DNA from: Diaphorobacter caeni
Lineage (GTDB): Bacteria > Pseudomonadota > Gammaproteobacteria > Burkholderiales > Burkholderiaceae_C
Direction: 5' to 3'
DNA length: 64,000 bases
NCBI RefSeq assembly: GCF_015354245.1
Contig: NZ_JADKYZ010000004.1
Location: 310,001 to 374,000 of the forward strand
Shown: in pieces, positions 56,730-64,000 of the stretch
Position numbering within the stretch: position 1 is the first letter of the stretch
Layout of the letters: every line of letters starts with the position of its first letter
Notes under the pieces: generated by a model
The model's input: the letters and a program-made list of their open reading frames with translations, nothing else
What the model was told of the DNA's origin: nothing
Database searches by the model: none
Translations under genes and position numbers: made by a program

Positions 56730-57281
56730 ATGCACAAGCGTTTCGAAGATTTCATCGCCGCCATGACGCAGCTCACCAGCGAGGCCGGCCGCAACGAGCC
56801 CCGCATTCTCGACGAAGGCGCGAAGCTGCTGGGCGAGCTGGTCAGGCACGACGACTGGCTGGACGCGCGCCACGCGGCGCCGCATCCGCAGTTCTATCAG
56901 CAGTATCTGCTGCACCGCGCGCCCGATGACAGCTTCAGCGTCGTGAGTTTTGTCTGGAGCCCCGGCCAGAAGACGCCGATTCACGACCACACCGTCTGGG
57001 GCCTGATCGGCATGCTGCGCAACGCCGAGATATCGCAGTCCTTCGAACGCGACGAGAACACCGGCACGCTCACCGCCACCGAACAGGTGCGTCTGGAGCC
57101 CGGCTCGGTGGAGGCGGTGTCGCCCACCATCGGCGACGTGCATCAGGTGATCAACGCGTTCGACGACCGCGTGTCGATCAGCATCCACGTGTACGGCGCC
57201 GACATCGGCAAGGTACGCCGCCATGTGTTCGATCCCGCCACCGGTGCCGCCAAGGAATTCGTCTCCGGCTATGCCAACTGA
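56730..57281 (+). CDS. Cysteine-dioxygenase-type thiol dioxygenase (cupin)
   Basis: 183 residues, cysteine dioxygenase family. The iron ligands are visible: PIHDHTVWG (His 85 and 87) and GDVHQVIN (His 138), with the conserved Tyr in SIHVYGADIG (about 155). The Glu of the cupin 1 motif is absent (Gly in HTVWGLIG), as in 3-mercaptopropionate and mercaptosuccinate dioxygenases rather than mammalian CDO. Such enzymes add O2 to a thiol to give a sulfinate. It suggests that the cluster handles a thiol acid. Confidence 0.85.
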   Translation: MHKRFEDFIAAMTQLTSEAGRNEPRILDEGAKLLGELVRHDDWLDARHAAPHPQFYQQYLLHRAPDDSFSVVSFVWSPGQKTPIHDHTVWGLIGMLRNAEISQSFERDENTGTLTATEQVRLEPGSVEAVSPTIGDVHQVINAFDDRVSISIHVYGADIGKVRRHVFDPATGAAKEFVSGYAN

Positions 57282-57366
57282 CCCCGCATGAAGCGCGGGG
57301 CGCGGGCCAAGCCGAACATGACGTGAGGAGATTTCGCAAGTCACACAACAACCAAGGAGACTGTCC

Positions 57367-58371
57367 ATGTGGAGATGTGCAAGACGTAGTGTTCTTTCCA
57401 GCGCCCTGATGCTCGCGCTGCCATGGCTCGCTGTGGCGACCGCGACCGCGCCCGCCCATGCGGCCGACGACTACCCGAATCGTCCGCTCAAGATGATCGT
57501 GCCCTACCCTGCGGGCGGCACGGCCGATCTCATGGCGCGCAACTTCTGCGAGTTTCTCGGCCGTGAACTCGGCCAGTCCGTGGTGGTGGAGAACAAGCCC
57601 GGCGCGGCGGGGCAGCTCGGCACCTCGCTCACGGCCAAGGCCGTGCCCGATGGCTACACGCTCGGTGAGTCCAACGCGGGCACCTTCGAGGTCTCGCCGC
57701 ATCTCTACAAATCGCTGCCCTACAACCTGCAGACCGACTTCGAGCAGATCGCGGTGATGGGCCGCATGGGCGTCGTCTACGGCGTGAGTGCGGAATCATC
57801 GATCAAGTCGCTTGACGATCTGATCCGGGAAGCGAAAAAGCACCCCGGCAAGCTCTCGTTCGCGACGCCAGGCGTGGGCTCGTCCAACCACCTCTCGGGC
57901 GCGCTGCTCGCCTCCACTGCGGGCATCGACTGGATGCACGTGCCGTTCAAGGGCGTGGCCGAATTTCTGCCGGCCGTGCTCGGCGGGCAGGTCACCGCGC
58001 TCGTCGACCAGTACCCCTCGATGATGAAGCAGCTCGAAGGCGGCAAGATCCGCGGCATCGCGGTCAGCACGGCCGAGCGCATTCCCTCATCGCCCAACGT
58101 GCCCACGTTCAAGGAAAGCGGCTATCCCGATCTGGTGTTCTACAGCTGGTTCGGCCTGATGGTGCCCAAGGGCGTGCCCGCTCCCATCATCGACAAACTC
58201 ACCAACGCGAGCCGCAAGATCATCCACAACCCGGACTACCGCGCCAAGGTCGCCGCGCTCGGCGCCGAGCCCAGCGAGGTGATGCGCGCCGACATGGTCA
58301 AGCTCATACAGACCAACAGCCAGATCTGGAAGAAGGTCATCGACGACAACAAGATCGTGGTCGACAAGTGA
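57367..58371 (+). CDS. Bug-family (TctC) solute receptor
   Basis: 334 residues. Signal peptide MWRCARRSVLSSALMLALPWLAVATATAPAHA, then YPNRPLKMIVPYPAGGTADLMARNF and LGQSVVVENKPGAAGQLGTSLTAKAVPDGYTLG. It is a distinct paralogue of the receptor at 52652, and in the same operon. Two receptors imply two related substrates or a substrate and its degradation product. Confidence 0.9.
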   Translation: MWRCARRSVLSSALMLALPWLAVATATAPAHAADDYPNRPLKMIVPYPAGGTADLMARNFCEFLGRELGQSVVVENKPGAAGQLGTSLTAKAVPDGYTLGESNAGTFEVSPHLYKSLPYNLQTDFEQIAVMGRMGVVYGVSAESSIKSLDDLIREAKKHPGKLSFATPGVGSSNHLSGALLASTAGIDWMHVPFKGVAEFLPAVLGGQVTALVDQYPSMMKQLEGGKIRGIAVSTAERIPSSPNVPTFKESGYPDLVFYSWFGLMVPKGVPAPIIDKLTNASRKIIHNPDYRAKVAALGAEPSEVMRADMVKLIQTNSQIWKKVIDDNKIVVDK

Positions 58372-58374
58372 CCA

Positions 58375-58411
58375 CAGGCCGGGCCACATGTCCTCCATGT
58401 GGCCCGGCCTG
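58375..58411 (+). terminator. Perfect 16-bp hairpin after the second receptor
   Basis: CAGGCCGGGCCACATG-TCCTC-CATGTGGCCCGGCCTG. Very stable, but without a T-run. It could stabilise or process the mRNA before the next gene, or act with Rho. Confidence 0.6.
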
Positions 58412-58482
58412 CGGCATCATCGGCAACGACAGCGCGACACGCAACCCACTTACAACGCTTCATGCGAGGCCGGATTCGAACC

Positions 58483-60093
58483 ATGGACAACGCCCCTTCC
58501 TCCACCCCCGACCAACCCACGCAGAACGGCGCCGATGTTCTGGTGGACACGCTGCTCGCCAACCAGATCGACGTCTGCTTCGCCAACCCCGGCACGTCGG
58601 AGATGCACTTCGTCGCCGCGCTTGACCGCAAACCGCAGATGCGCTGCATCCTCGGCCTGTTCGAAGGCGTGGTCACCGGCGCGGCCGACGGCTACGCGCG
58701 CATGGCCGAAAAGCCCGCATGCACGTTGCTGCACACCGGCCCCGGCATGGCGAACGCGCTTGCCAACATGCACAACGCGCGCCGCGCGAACACCCCGATG
58801 GTGAACATCGTCGGCGACCACGCAAGCTACCATCTTCACTACGACGCCGCGCTCACCAGCGACATCGAATCGCTTGCGCGCCCCATGTCCAAATGGGTGG
58901 GCCGCGTGCGCCATGCGGGCGATGTCGCACAGCAGGCGGCCGAGGCCATCCACCAGTCCACCACCCTCGGCGGCGGCGTGACCACGCTGATTCTCCCGGC
59001 CGATGCGGCCTGGTCCGAGACCTCGGTCGCCACCGTCAAGGCCAAACCAGCCGAATCCCTGCAGCTCGACGACGCGGCCCTGCGCCAGAGCGTGCGCGCG
59101 CTGGCCTCCAAGGAGGACGGCAAGACGCTCATCATGCTCTCGGGCCGCGCGCTGCGCGAAGACGCGCTTGCCCTCGCGCAGCGCATCGCCGAGCGCACCG
59201 GCGCGCACCTGCTCGCCCAGCAATCAAACGCCCGCACCCAGCGCGGCCGTGGCCGCGTTTCCATCGAGCGCGTGCCCTACAACGTGGACGCCGCGCTCAA
59301 GCTGCTCGCGCCGTATCAACGCGTCATCCTCATCGGCGCGAAGGCCCCCGTGGCCTTCTTCGCCTATCCCGGCAAGCCGGGCTCCATGCTGCCCGCGAAC
59401 TGCGAGGTCATCACGCTCTGCCCCCTCGGCGGCGATGCGCTGCAGGCACTTAAGCGTCTGGCCGAAGCCGTGGGCGCGAACGGCAAGCCCCAATCGCTCA
59501 TCGCCCAGCCTCATCTTGAAGCCGGCGAGCAACTGAGCTGGAGCACGGCCACGCCGATCAACGCACTCACCTTCGCCCAGGCCATGGCCGAGCTGATCCC
59601 CGAGAACGCCATCGTCTGCGACGAATCGGTCAGCTCGGGCCGCGACTTCTTCCGCCACACCATGCAGGCTGCGCCGCACGACTACCTGCAGATCACCGGC
59701 GGAGCCATCGGCAACGGCATCCCCTTGGCCACCGGCGCGGCCGTTGCATGCCCCGACCGCAAGGTCGTGCTGATGCAGGCCGACGGCAGCGCGATGTACA
59801 CGCTGCAGGGCCTGTGGACACAGGCGCGCGAGCAGCTCGACGTGCTCAACATCATCCTCTCCAACCGCACGTATGCCATCCTCAAGGGCGAGTTCAAGAG
59901 CGTGGGCGCAGGCACCCCCGGCAAGAACGCGCGCCAGATGCTCGACCTCGACAACCCAGCGCTCGACTGGCTGGGCATCGCCAAGGGTTGCGGCATCGAA
60001 TCCGTGCGCGCCACCAACATCGCCGAACTCGGCGACGCGGTGCGCGCGGCGCTCAAGCGCAAGGGGCCGTTCTTGATTGAGGCCGTTTTCTGA
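58483..60093 (+). CDS. Thiamine-diphosphate-dependent enzyme, acetolactate-synthase-like
   Basis: 536 residues from the ATG at 58483. The activating Glu is in LFEGVVTGAADGYARMA (about 61), and the ThDP/Mg motif is QADGSAMYTLQGLWTQAREQLDVLNIILSN near 432-461. Layout is Pyr - TH3 - PP. It is annotated in relatives as acetolactate synthase large subunit, but no regulatory subunit is present. Decarboxylases of 2-oxo acids (benzoylformate, sulfopyruvate, phosphonopyruvate) have this fold, so a 2-oxo acid decarboxylase or lyase in the pathway is likely. Separated from the receptor gene by the hairpin at 58375. Confidence 0.82.
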   Translation: MDNAPSSTPDQPTQNGADVLVDTLLANQIDVCFANPGTSEMHFVAALDRKPQMRCILGLFEGVVTGAADGYARMAEKPACTLLHTGPGMANALANMHNARRANTPMVNIVGDHASYHLHYDAALTSDIESLARPMSKWVGRVRHAGDVAQQAAEAIHQSTTLGGGVTTLILPADAAWSETSVATVKAKPAESLQLDDAALRQSVRALASKEDGKTLIMLSGRALREDALALAQRIAERTGAHLLAQQSNARTQRGRGRVSIERVPYNVDAALKLLAPYQRVILIGAKAPVAFFAYPGKPGSMLPANCEVITLCPLGGDALQALKRLAEAVGANGKPQSLIAQPHLEAGEQLSWSTATPINALTFAQAMAELIPENAIVCDESVSSGRDFFRHTMQAAPHDYLQITGGAIGNGIPLATGAAVACPDRKVVLMQADGSAMYTLQGLWTQAREQLDVLNIILSNRTYAILKGEFKSVGAGTPGKNARQMLDLDNPALDWLGIAKGCGIESVRATNIAELGDAVRAALKRKGPFLIEAVF

Positions 60094-60131
60094 ACCGTGG
60101 AATGCCAGCCGTCGCGGACGACTGGCACCAT

Positions 60132-61196
60132 TCACGCACACCCCACCTGAACGCGGTGCGTGCGCGATTCCGTCGAAACCTGTTGCTCCGTGATGCGCAC
60201 CGGCAGAAACCGCTGAATCACCTCGAAATTCGTCCGCGCATGCTGCGTCAGAGGGCTGCACGTGTAGCTCGCGCCGCGCCCTGTCCGCCACACGGCCAAC
60301 GCGAGCGGCAATGCCCACTGATCGCCGAGATAAGGCCCGACCGCCGAATCGGCCGCCAGAAACTTGCGCACTTCGCCAGCCAGTGAGCGCGCCACCTGCT
60401 CCGAGCTCACGCCCTTTTCGCCAAGGCGCGTGAACACCTCCAAGACGTTCTCGTACGCGAGCATGGCCATCAGTGCATTGCCAGGGCCTTCGTTCTGGCG
60501 CGCTTCGCCCTGACGCATCTGGTCTTCTTGCCAGCCCAGTTGCAGGCGCAGCTCTTCCAGCTCGCGCCGCGCCACAGAGCGCGGAATCGCAGCGCACAGG
60601 CATTCCGCATAGCTTTCGCGCAGCGCGCCGCGCTCCAGCAGATCGAACGGCGCGAGTGTCGCGGCAGCGGGGCTGATCTCCGCCTCGATCACGCCACCAC
60701 CTGCAGGGTAGAAGCCGTGGCGCTTGAGTTCCAGTTGCACAGGCGCGCCGAGGCGACGCATCAGCGGCGCGTAGCTCAAGTCGAGGAATTGAAACGGCGG
60801 CGCCATCGGGTTGTGCGTTCCGCCCTTGATCGTGATGCGGCTTGTACCTTCACCAAACAGCAACGCAGGCCAGACGGTCTGCAGCACCAGCGTGCAGCTG
60901 CCTGCAGAGCCGATGACGAATTCATAGTCGCCCGACTGCAGCTTGCCCGGCGTGAACACGAGGCGCTGCGAATTGAGCGCTGCGCCTTCGACCTGCGCGC
61001 CGGAGATCGCCGCAGCAGCGTTCACGCAAGTCAAATGCTGGCGCATGAGTCCGGGCTTGGCACGTTTGGCGCGGATATTTTCCAGGACAAAGGGCGTTCC
61101 CGTGATGACCGAGAGCGCGAGCGATGTCCGCAGGATCTGGCCGCCGCCCTCGCCGGAGGAGCCGTCAATTTCAATCGACTTTGCATTGTTCATCAT
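60132..61196 (-). CDS. rtcA: RNA 3'-terminal phosphate cyclase RtcA
   Basis: 354 residues. EIDGSSGEGGGQILRTSLALS is the family start; KRAKPGLMRQHLTCVNAAA and GSAGSCTLVLQTVWPALLF follow. The nucleophilic His is in LTQHARTNFEVI (about 319). It converts RNA 3'-phosphate to 2',3'-cyclic phosphate, using ATP through an enzyme-AMP. Last gene of the leftward RNA-repair operon. Confidence 0.93.
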   Translation of the reverse strand: MMNNAKSIEIDGSSGEGGGQILRTSLALSVITGTPFVLENIRAKRAKPGLMRQHLTCVNAAAAISGAQVEGAALNSQRLVFTPGKLQSGDYEFVIGSAGSCTLVLQTVWPALLFGEGTSRITIKGGTHNPMAPPFQFLDLSYAPLMRRLGAPVQLELKRHGFYPAGGGVIEAEISPAAATLAPFDLLERGALRESYAECLCAAIPRSVARRELEELRLQLGWQEDQMRQGEARQNEGPGNALMAMLAYENVLEVFTRLGEKGVSSEQVARSLAGEVRKFLAADSAVGPYLGDQWALPLALAVWRTGRGASYTCSPLTQHARTNFEVIQRFLPVRITEQQVSTESRTHRVQVGCA

Positions 61197-61235
61197 TCAT
61201 CTCGTTATTCTTGGTTGCGGGTATCGCGCAGGCAT

Positions 61236-62126
61236 CTACCCGGTCTGAAACCTTCTCTCGACATAGGGAATGATCCCTGCCACCGCGCTTGATGGATGGG
61301 CCTTCAACGCCGCCCACAGGCCGGCATTCGGCTGGCGGTGTGAATACATCAGCATCAGACACAGATGGTAGAGACGCTGGGCATCATCACGCTGCAGCTC
61401 GGCCTTCACGAAGGCATCAACAGTACGGGCCTCAATGGCTCCGACAAACGGAGCCAGTGCATAGACTGCATACGACAACCTCACAAAGACCTGCATGACC
61501 CATTCATCGTCGTCCGGATGCACCAGCAGGTGAACCAGCGACTCGGCCGCCGCGCGCCGCATGGGATCGTAAGCGTCGATGGTTTCGTCCTGCAGGATGG
61601 CTCGCAGCACCGCCGCATCGCGTGGTCGACGCCAACGTCCCAGCACTTCGATGGCGACCTTGCGGATGCCCGTCCATTTGCTCTGCAGCGCAGCCTCGAC
61701 GCGCTGCACGGTCTCCGCATCGCGCATCTGGCGATCTACCGAACGCAGCCATGCCGTTTCTTCGCGAAGCAGGTTTGCGCCTGCGCCAGACCGTGCTTTA
61801 GTCAACGCCTCACGCCGCTTGCGACGGCAGGCGAGGCAGCGTACCGCGCGGCTCTCAATGGGGGCCTGAATCACTTCATACCACCACTTCTGCTGCTTTG
61901 CCGTCCACACCTCCTGCGAGTCACAGTCGCAGCAGCGAAAGGCCGTATCCACATAGTGCGCCGGCAGCTGCCCACATGTGTTGTTGATGCGCGCCAGCAG
62001 CGTCGTATCGGCAAGCACATGACCCGACGTCCACCGCCCGTCTTTCACCCGATTCGACGCTTGCTGTACAGCACGTTCCATTCGCGCCAACTTGATTTCG
62101 GCGCGACGTTGCTTGTTGCTCTTCAT
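61236..62126 (-). CDS. Zinc-ribbon protein with HEAT-like repeats, in the rtc operon
   Basis: 296 residues, basic N-terminus (MKSNKQRRAEIKLARMER). A zinc-binding site is formed by C65-x2-C68 and C97-x2-C100, of a zf-like type with WW between them (KQQKWWYEVIQAP). From about residue 140 it is helical: KWTGIRKVAIEVLGRWRRPRDAAVLRAILQDE resembles a HEAT repeat. It probably binds RNA or a protein partner. 39 bp upstream of rtcA; no function is known to me. Confidence 0.75.
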   Translation of the reverse strand: MKSNKQRRAEIKLARMERAVQQASNRVKDGRWTSGHVLADTTLLARINNTCGQLPAHYVDTAFRCCDCDSQEVWTAKQQKWWYEVIQAPIESRAVRCLACRRKRREALTKARSGAGANLLREETAWLRSVDRQMRDAETVQRVEAALQSKWTGIRKVAIEVLGRWRRPRDAAVLRAILQDETIDAYDPMRRAAAESLVHLLVHPDDDEWVMQVFVRLSYAVYALAPFVGAIEARTVDAFVKAELQRDDAQRLYHLCLMLMYSHRQPNAGLWAALKAHPSSAVAGIIPYVERRFQTG

Positions 62127-62134
62127 GTCCGCTC

Positions 62135-62614
62135 CTAGTCGCTCACACCGAAGTGCAGAAGATAGCGTTCAGCACGTTCGTTCACTAGCCACAAGTCATC
62201 CCAGCTGGACTCATACCATTGGTATCGCTTGCCTCGCTCGAAACCGTACGCAGGCACGGCCGCATGGACAGGATCGATGGCCTTTTCCACGCTCGCCACC
62301 AGGGCCGCGACCACATCGGCAATGCCATCCTCGCAACCCAGAGACATTCGCTTGAGACGCGCTGGGGTCCAACCGTCCAGCAGCCACTTGCGAGCCAGCG
62401 TGGACACCATGGCCTGCCATTGCGGTTGCAGCTCGAACGCCGTGACGCTCGCCACGCTGGCATAGAAGTCCCGCGCAAACGCCAGATCGAGCGAACCCAC
62501 GCCCTCATGAGACAGCGTGAAGGTGTACACCAGATTCGACTCGGGCTGATTCCACTCGGCGTAGGCACGCAGATACCCGTTGATCTCGGCGCATGTTTCC
62601 ATCGGACTGGTCAT
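62135..62614 (-). CDS. Hypothetical protein in the RNA-repair operon, 159 aa
   Basis: I recognise no family. It is soluble, with an early MTSPMETCAEINGYLRAYAEWNQPESNLVYTFTLSHEG and a Trp-rich end (YQWYESSWDDLWLVNE). Single Cys residues only. It overlaps the nucleotidyltransferase gene upstream by 4 bp (ATGA) and lies 8 bp before the zinc-ribbon gene, so it belongs to the operon. Confidence 0.7.
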   Translation of the reverse strand: MTSPMETCAEINGYLRAYAEWNQPESNLVYTFTLSHEGVGSLDLAFARDFYASVASVTAFELQPQWQAMVSTLARKWLLDGWTPARLKRMSLGCEDGIADVVAALVASVEKAIDPVHAAVPAYGFERGKRYQWYESSWDDLWLVNERAERYLLHFGVSD

Positions 62615-63480
62615 CGCATGTTTCCCTTGCCTTGCATGGAGTCATCGAAATGCAGCACAGCGTCCCTCAAGTACGCATTGGCCGCGTCGGCCGACACCTT
62701 GTCGCCCGTCTGTACAGGAGCGTAGCGCATCGCCTCGGCAAGCTCCGCTTTCAGAAAGGCATGTATGCCTTTCCACGGCGCACTGGTCATCGCTTCACCC
62801 GCGCGCATCTTTCTATCGAGCAGCGCGTTGAGTTCGCACAGCAACTCGGCATCGGTCAACAGCCGCGAAGCCAGCTCCGCGAACCGCATGGGCGGCACGC
62901 CCGCGCATTCGCGCACCCAACGCGCGGCCAACAGCGGCCGCAGCGCGTAGAAGTACTTTTTGTACTTCACCACCTCGTCCTCGTCACGCAGGTGCGCGCG
63001 CATGGTCTTCCTGGCCATCGAGAGATAGTGGTGATGCGCCCGCACGGGAGAGTAGTGGCGCGTGGAGAGCGCATGCAGCCGCTCGGCCCATGCGCGCTCT
63101 TCGCGATACACCACGGGCGAACGCAGCCATTCGAGCAGCACCGGATTGGAGGCGCGCATCAATTGCAGCGCCTTGCGCAGTTCCCAGCCGCTCACGTCGA
63201 GCTCATCGCTTATCGGCAGCTCGATCACATCGCGCCGCGCGTCCGTGCGCAGATACCAGTCGAGCTTATGCACGTAGACAAAGCGCACGTCGTAGTCGCT
63301 GTCGGGCGATGCGAATCCCCATCCACGGCTGCCGGATTCGCAGGCGAACAGCACGGTCACATCGTGCTCGCGCTCCAGCGCGGAGAGCTGCGCGTCCACG
63401 ACCCTGCGCATCTCGGCGTTTACGGGATGCGCGCTGAGAACGGATTCCTTGACACCAGTTTCAAACTTTTCGGAAAGCAT
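62611..63480 (-). CDS. RNA-repair-associated nucleotidyltransferase (RlaP family, DNA polymerase beta-like)
   Basis: 289 residues. ESGSRGWGFASPDSDYDVRFVYV (about 48-70) is the polymerase-beta nucleotidyltransferase motif GS...DxD; VIELPISDELDVSGWELRKAL, then LLEWLRSPVVYRE, identify the PF10127 group that comparative genomics links to RtcB/RtcA RNA repair. It may add nucleotides to damaged RNA ends; this has not been shown to my knowledge. Lies 57 bp after rtcB, separated by a hairpin. Confidence 0.85.
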   Translation of the reverse strand: MLSEKFETGVKESVLSAHPVNAEMRRVVDAQLSALEREHDVTVLFACESGSRGWGFASPDSDYDVRFVYVHKLDWYLRTDARRDVIELPISDELDVSGWELRKALQLMRASNPVLLEWLRSPVVYREERAWAERLHALSTRHYSPVRAHHHYLSMARKTMRAHLRDEDEVVKYKKYFYALRPLLAARWVRECAGVPPMRFAELASRLLTDAELLCELNALLDRKMRAGEAMTSAPWKGIHAFLKAELAEAMRYAPVQTGDKVSADAANAYLRDAVLHFDDSMQGKGNMR

Positions 63481-63508
63481 CTGGCTTTCTCCTTTTCATT
63501 TCTGAAAT

Positions 63509-63535
63509 GGAGAGAGCCGACTAACAGCTCTCTCC
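63509..63535 (-). other. Hairpin between rtcB and the nucleotidyltransferase gene
   Basis: GGAGAGAGC-N9-GCTCTCTCC, perfect 9-bp stem in the 57-bp gap. The stem contains GGAGAG, so it can mask a ribosome-binding site or serve as an attenuator or processing site for the downstream genes. Confidence 0.55.
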
Positions 63536-63537
63536 GT

Positions 63538-64000
63538 TCAACCCTTCACGCAAACCACCTGCTTGAGCGTATGCACGATCTCCACCAGGTCCTTCTGCGC
63601 CTCCATCACCGCATCGATGTCCTTGTAGGCCATCGGGATCTCGTCGATCACATCGGCATCCTTGCGGCATTCCACGCCCTCGGTCGCCTTGATCTGATCG
63701 GCCACGGTGAACATCTTCTTGGCCTTGGTACGGCTCATCACGCGGCCCGCGCCGTGGCTGCAGCTCTCGAAGCTCTCGGGATTTCCGAGGCCGCGAACGA
63801 TGTAGCTTCGTGCGCCCATGCTTCCGGGGATGATCCCCATCTCGCCTCGCTTGGCGCTCACCGCGCCCTTGCGCGTCACGAACACGTCCTCACCGAAGTG
63901 GTGTTCCTTCTGCACATAGTTGTGGTGGCAGTTCACCGCCTCCACATGCGATTCGAACGGTTTGGAGATCACCTTGCGCACGGCGGCGATCAGGTTGGTC
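63538..64000 (-). CDS. rtcB: RNA-splicing ligase RtcB (C-terminal part, 5' end outside window)
   Basis: The frame runs off the right edge. The visible ~153 residues include FESHVEAVNCHHNYVQKEHHFGEDVFVTRKGAVSAKRGEMGIIPGSMGARSYIVRGLGNPESFESCSHGAGRVMSRTKAK, the most conserved part of RtcB with the metal-binding His and the SHGAGR motif. RtcB joins RNA 3'-phosphate or 2',3'-cyclic phosphate to 5'-OH ends using GTP. First visible gene of rtcB-rlaP-unknown-Zn/HEAT-rtcA. Confidence 0.96.
   Translation of the reverse strand, partial: TNLIAAVRKVISKPFESHVEAVNCHHNYVQKEHHFGEDVFVTRKGAVSAKRGEMGIIPGSMGARSYIVRGLGNPESFESCSHGAGRVMSRTKAKKMFTVADQIKATEGVECRKDADVIDEIPMAYKDIDAVMEAQKDLVEIVHTLKQVVCVKG

Overview
This 64-kb, high-G+C window carries the replication-origin region of a betaproteobacterium. 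Gene content (rpmH-rnpA-yidD-yidC, dnaA-dnaN-gyrB), Bug-family solute receptors, a MetX/MetW pair and the style of the intergenic repeats point to Burkholderiales, most likely Comamonadaceae (Comamonas/Delftia/Acidovorax-like). The genus is inference from familiarity with such genomes, not a database result. Strand bias flips at about 27.1 kb: rpmH, rnpA, yidD, yidC and mnmE read leftward, while dnaA, dnaN and gyrB read rightward. This fits an origin between rpmH and dnaA, where a perfect DnaA box overlaps the -35 of the presumed dnaA promoter.

Layout. 0-4.1 kb: the end of an SMC/KITE/(kleisin?) condensin-like operon. 4.3-10.6 kb: an unknown gene, an SRAP-like protein lacking the catalytic residues, a lipase, an M20 peptidase, metX-metW behind a SAM-II riboswitch, and a GDT1-type Mn exporter behind a yybP-ykoY riboswitch. 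11-12.3 kb: two tandem RRM RNA-binding proteins with long leaders. 12.3-18 kb: an SDR enzyme, lptC-kdsC-kdsD (LPS/Kdo), a Kef-type antiporter and apt. 18-24 kb: an unknown low-complexity protein, a cNMP-binding protein, a hydroxypyruvate isomerase, mnmE and a peptide-binding lipoprotein-like receptor. 24-33 kb: the origin genes. 33-35 kb: a probably acquired Schlafen-AlbA_2 regulator and a gene-poor stretch.

35.3-48.8 kb is a complete urea module. urtABCDE-ureD runs leftward and ureA-hupE-ureB-ureC-ureE-ureF-[ABM]-ureG runs rightward from one 363-bp control region with divergent sigma-54-type promoters. A third sigma-54-type promoter drives a gamma-glutamylcyclotransferase-like gene encoded antisense between ureC and ureE. 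48.9-60.1 kb is an IclR-controlled catabolic cluster (CoA-transferase, two enoyl-CoA hydratases, NDP-forming acyl-CoA synthetase, thiol-dioxygenase cupin, two Bug receptors, ThDP enzyme). Its divergent promoters carry two copies of a TTCCA-N5-TGGAA palindrome. 60.1-64 kb is an RNA-repair operon, rtcB-rlaP-unknown-Zn/HEAT protein-rtcA, with rtcB cut by the window edge.

The most interesting points are the two unstudied genes inside the RNA-repair operon, the possible sulfur-acid catabolic cluster, the three sigma-54-type promoters of the urea locus, the SAM-II riboswitch, and the SRAP paralogue without its active site.
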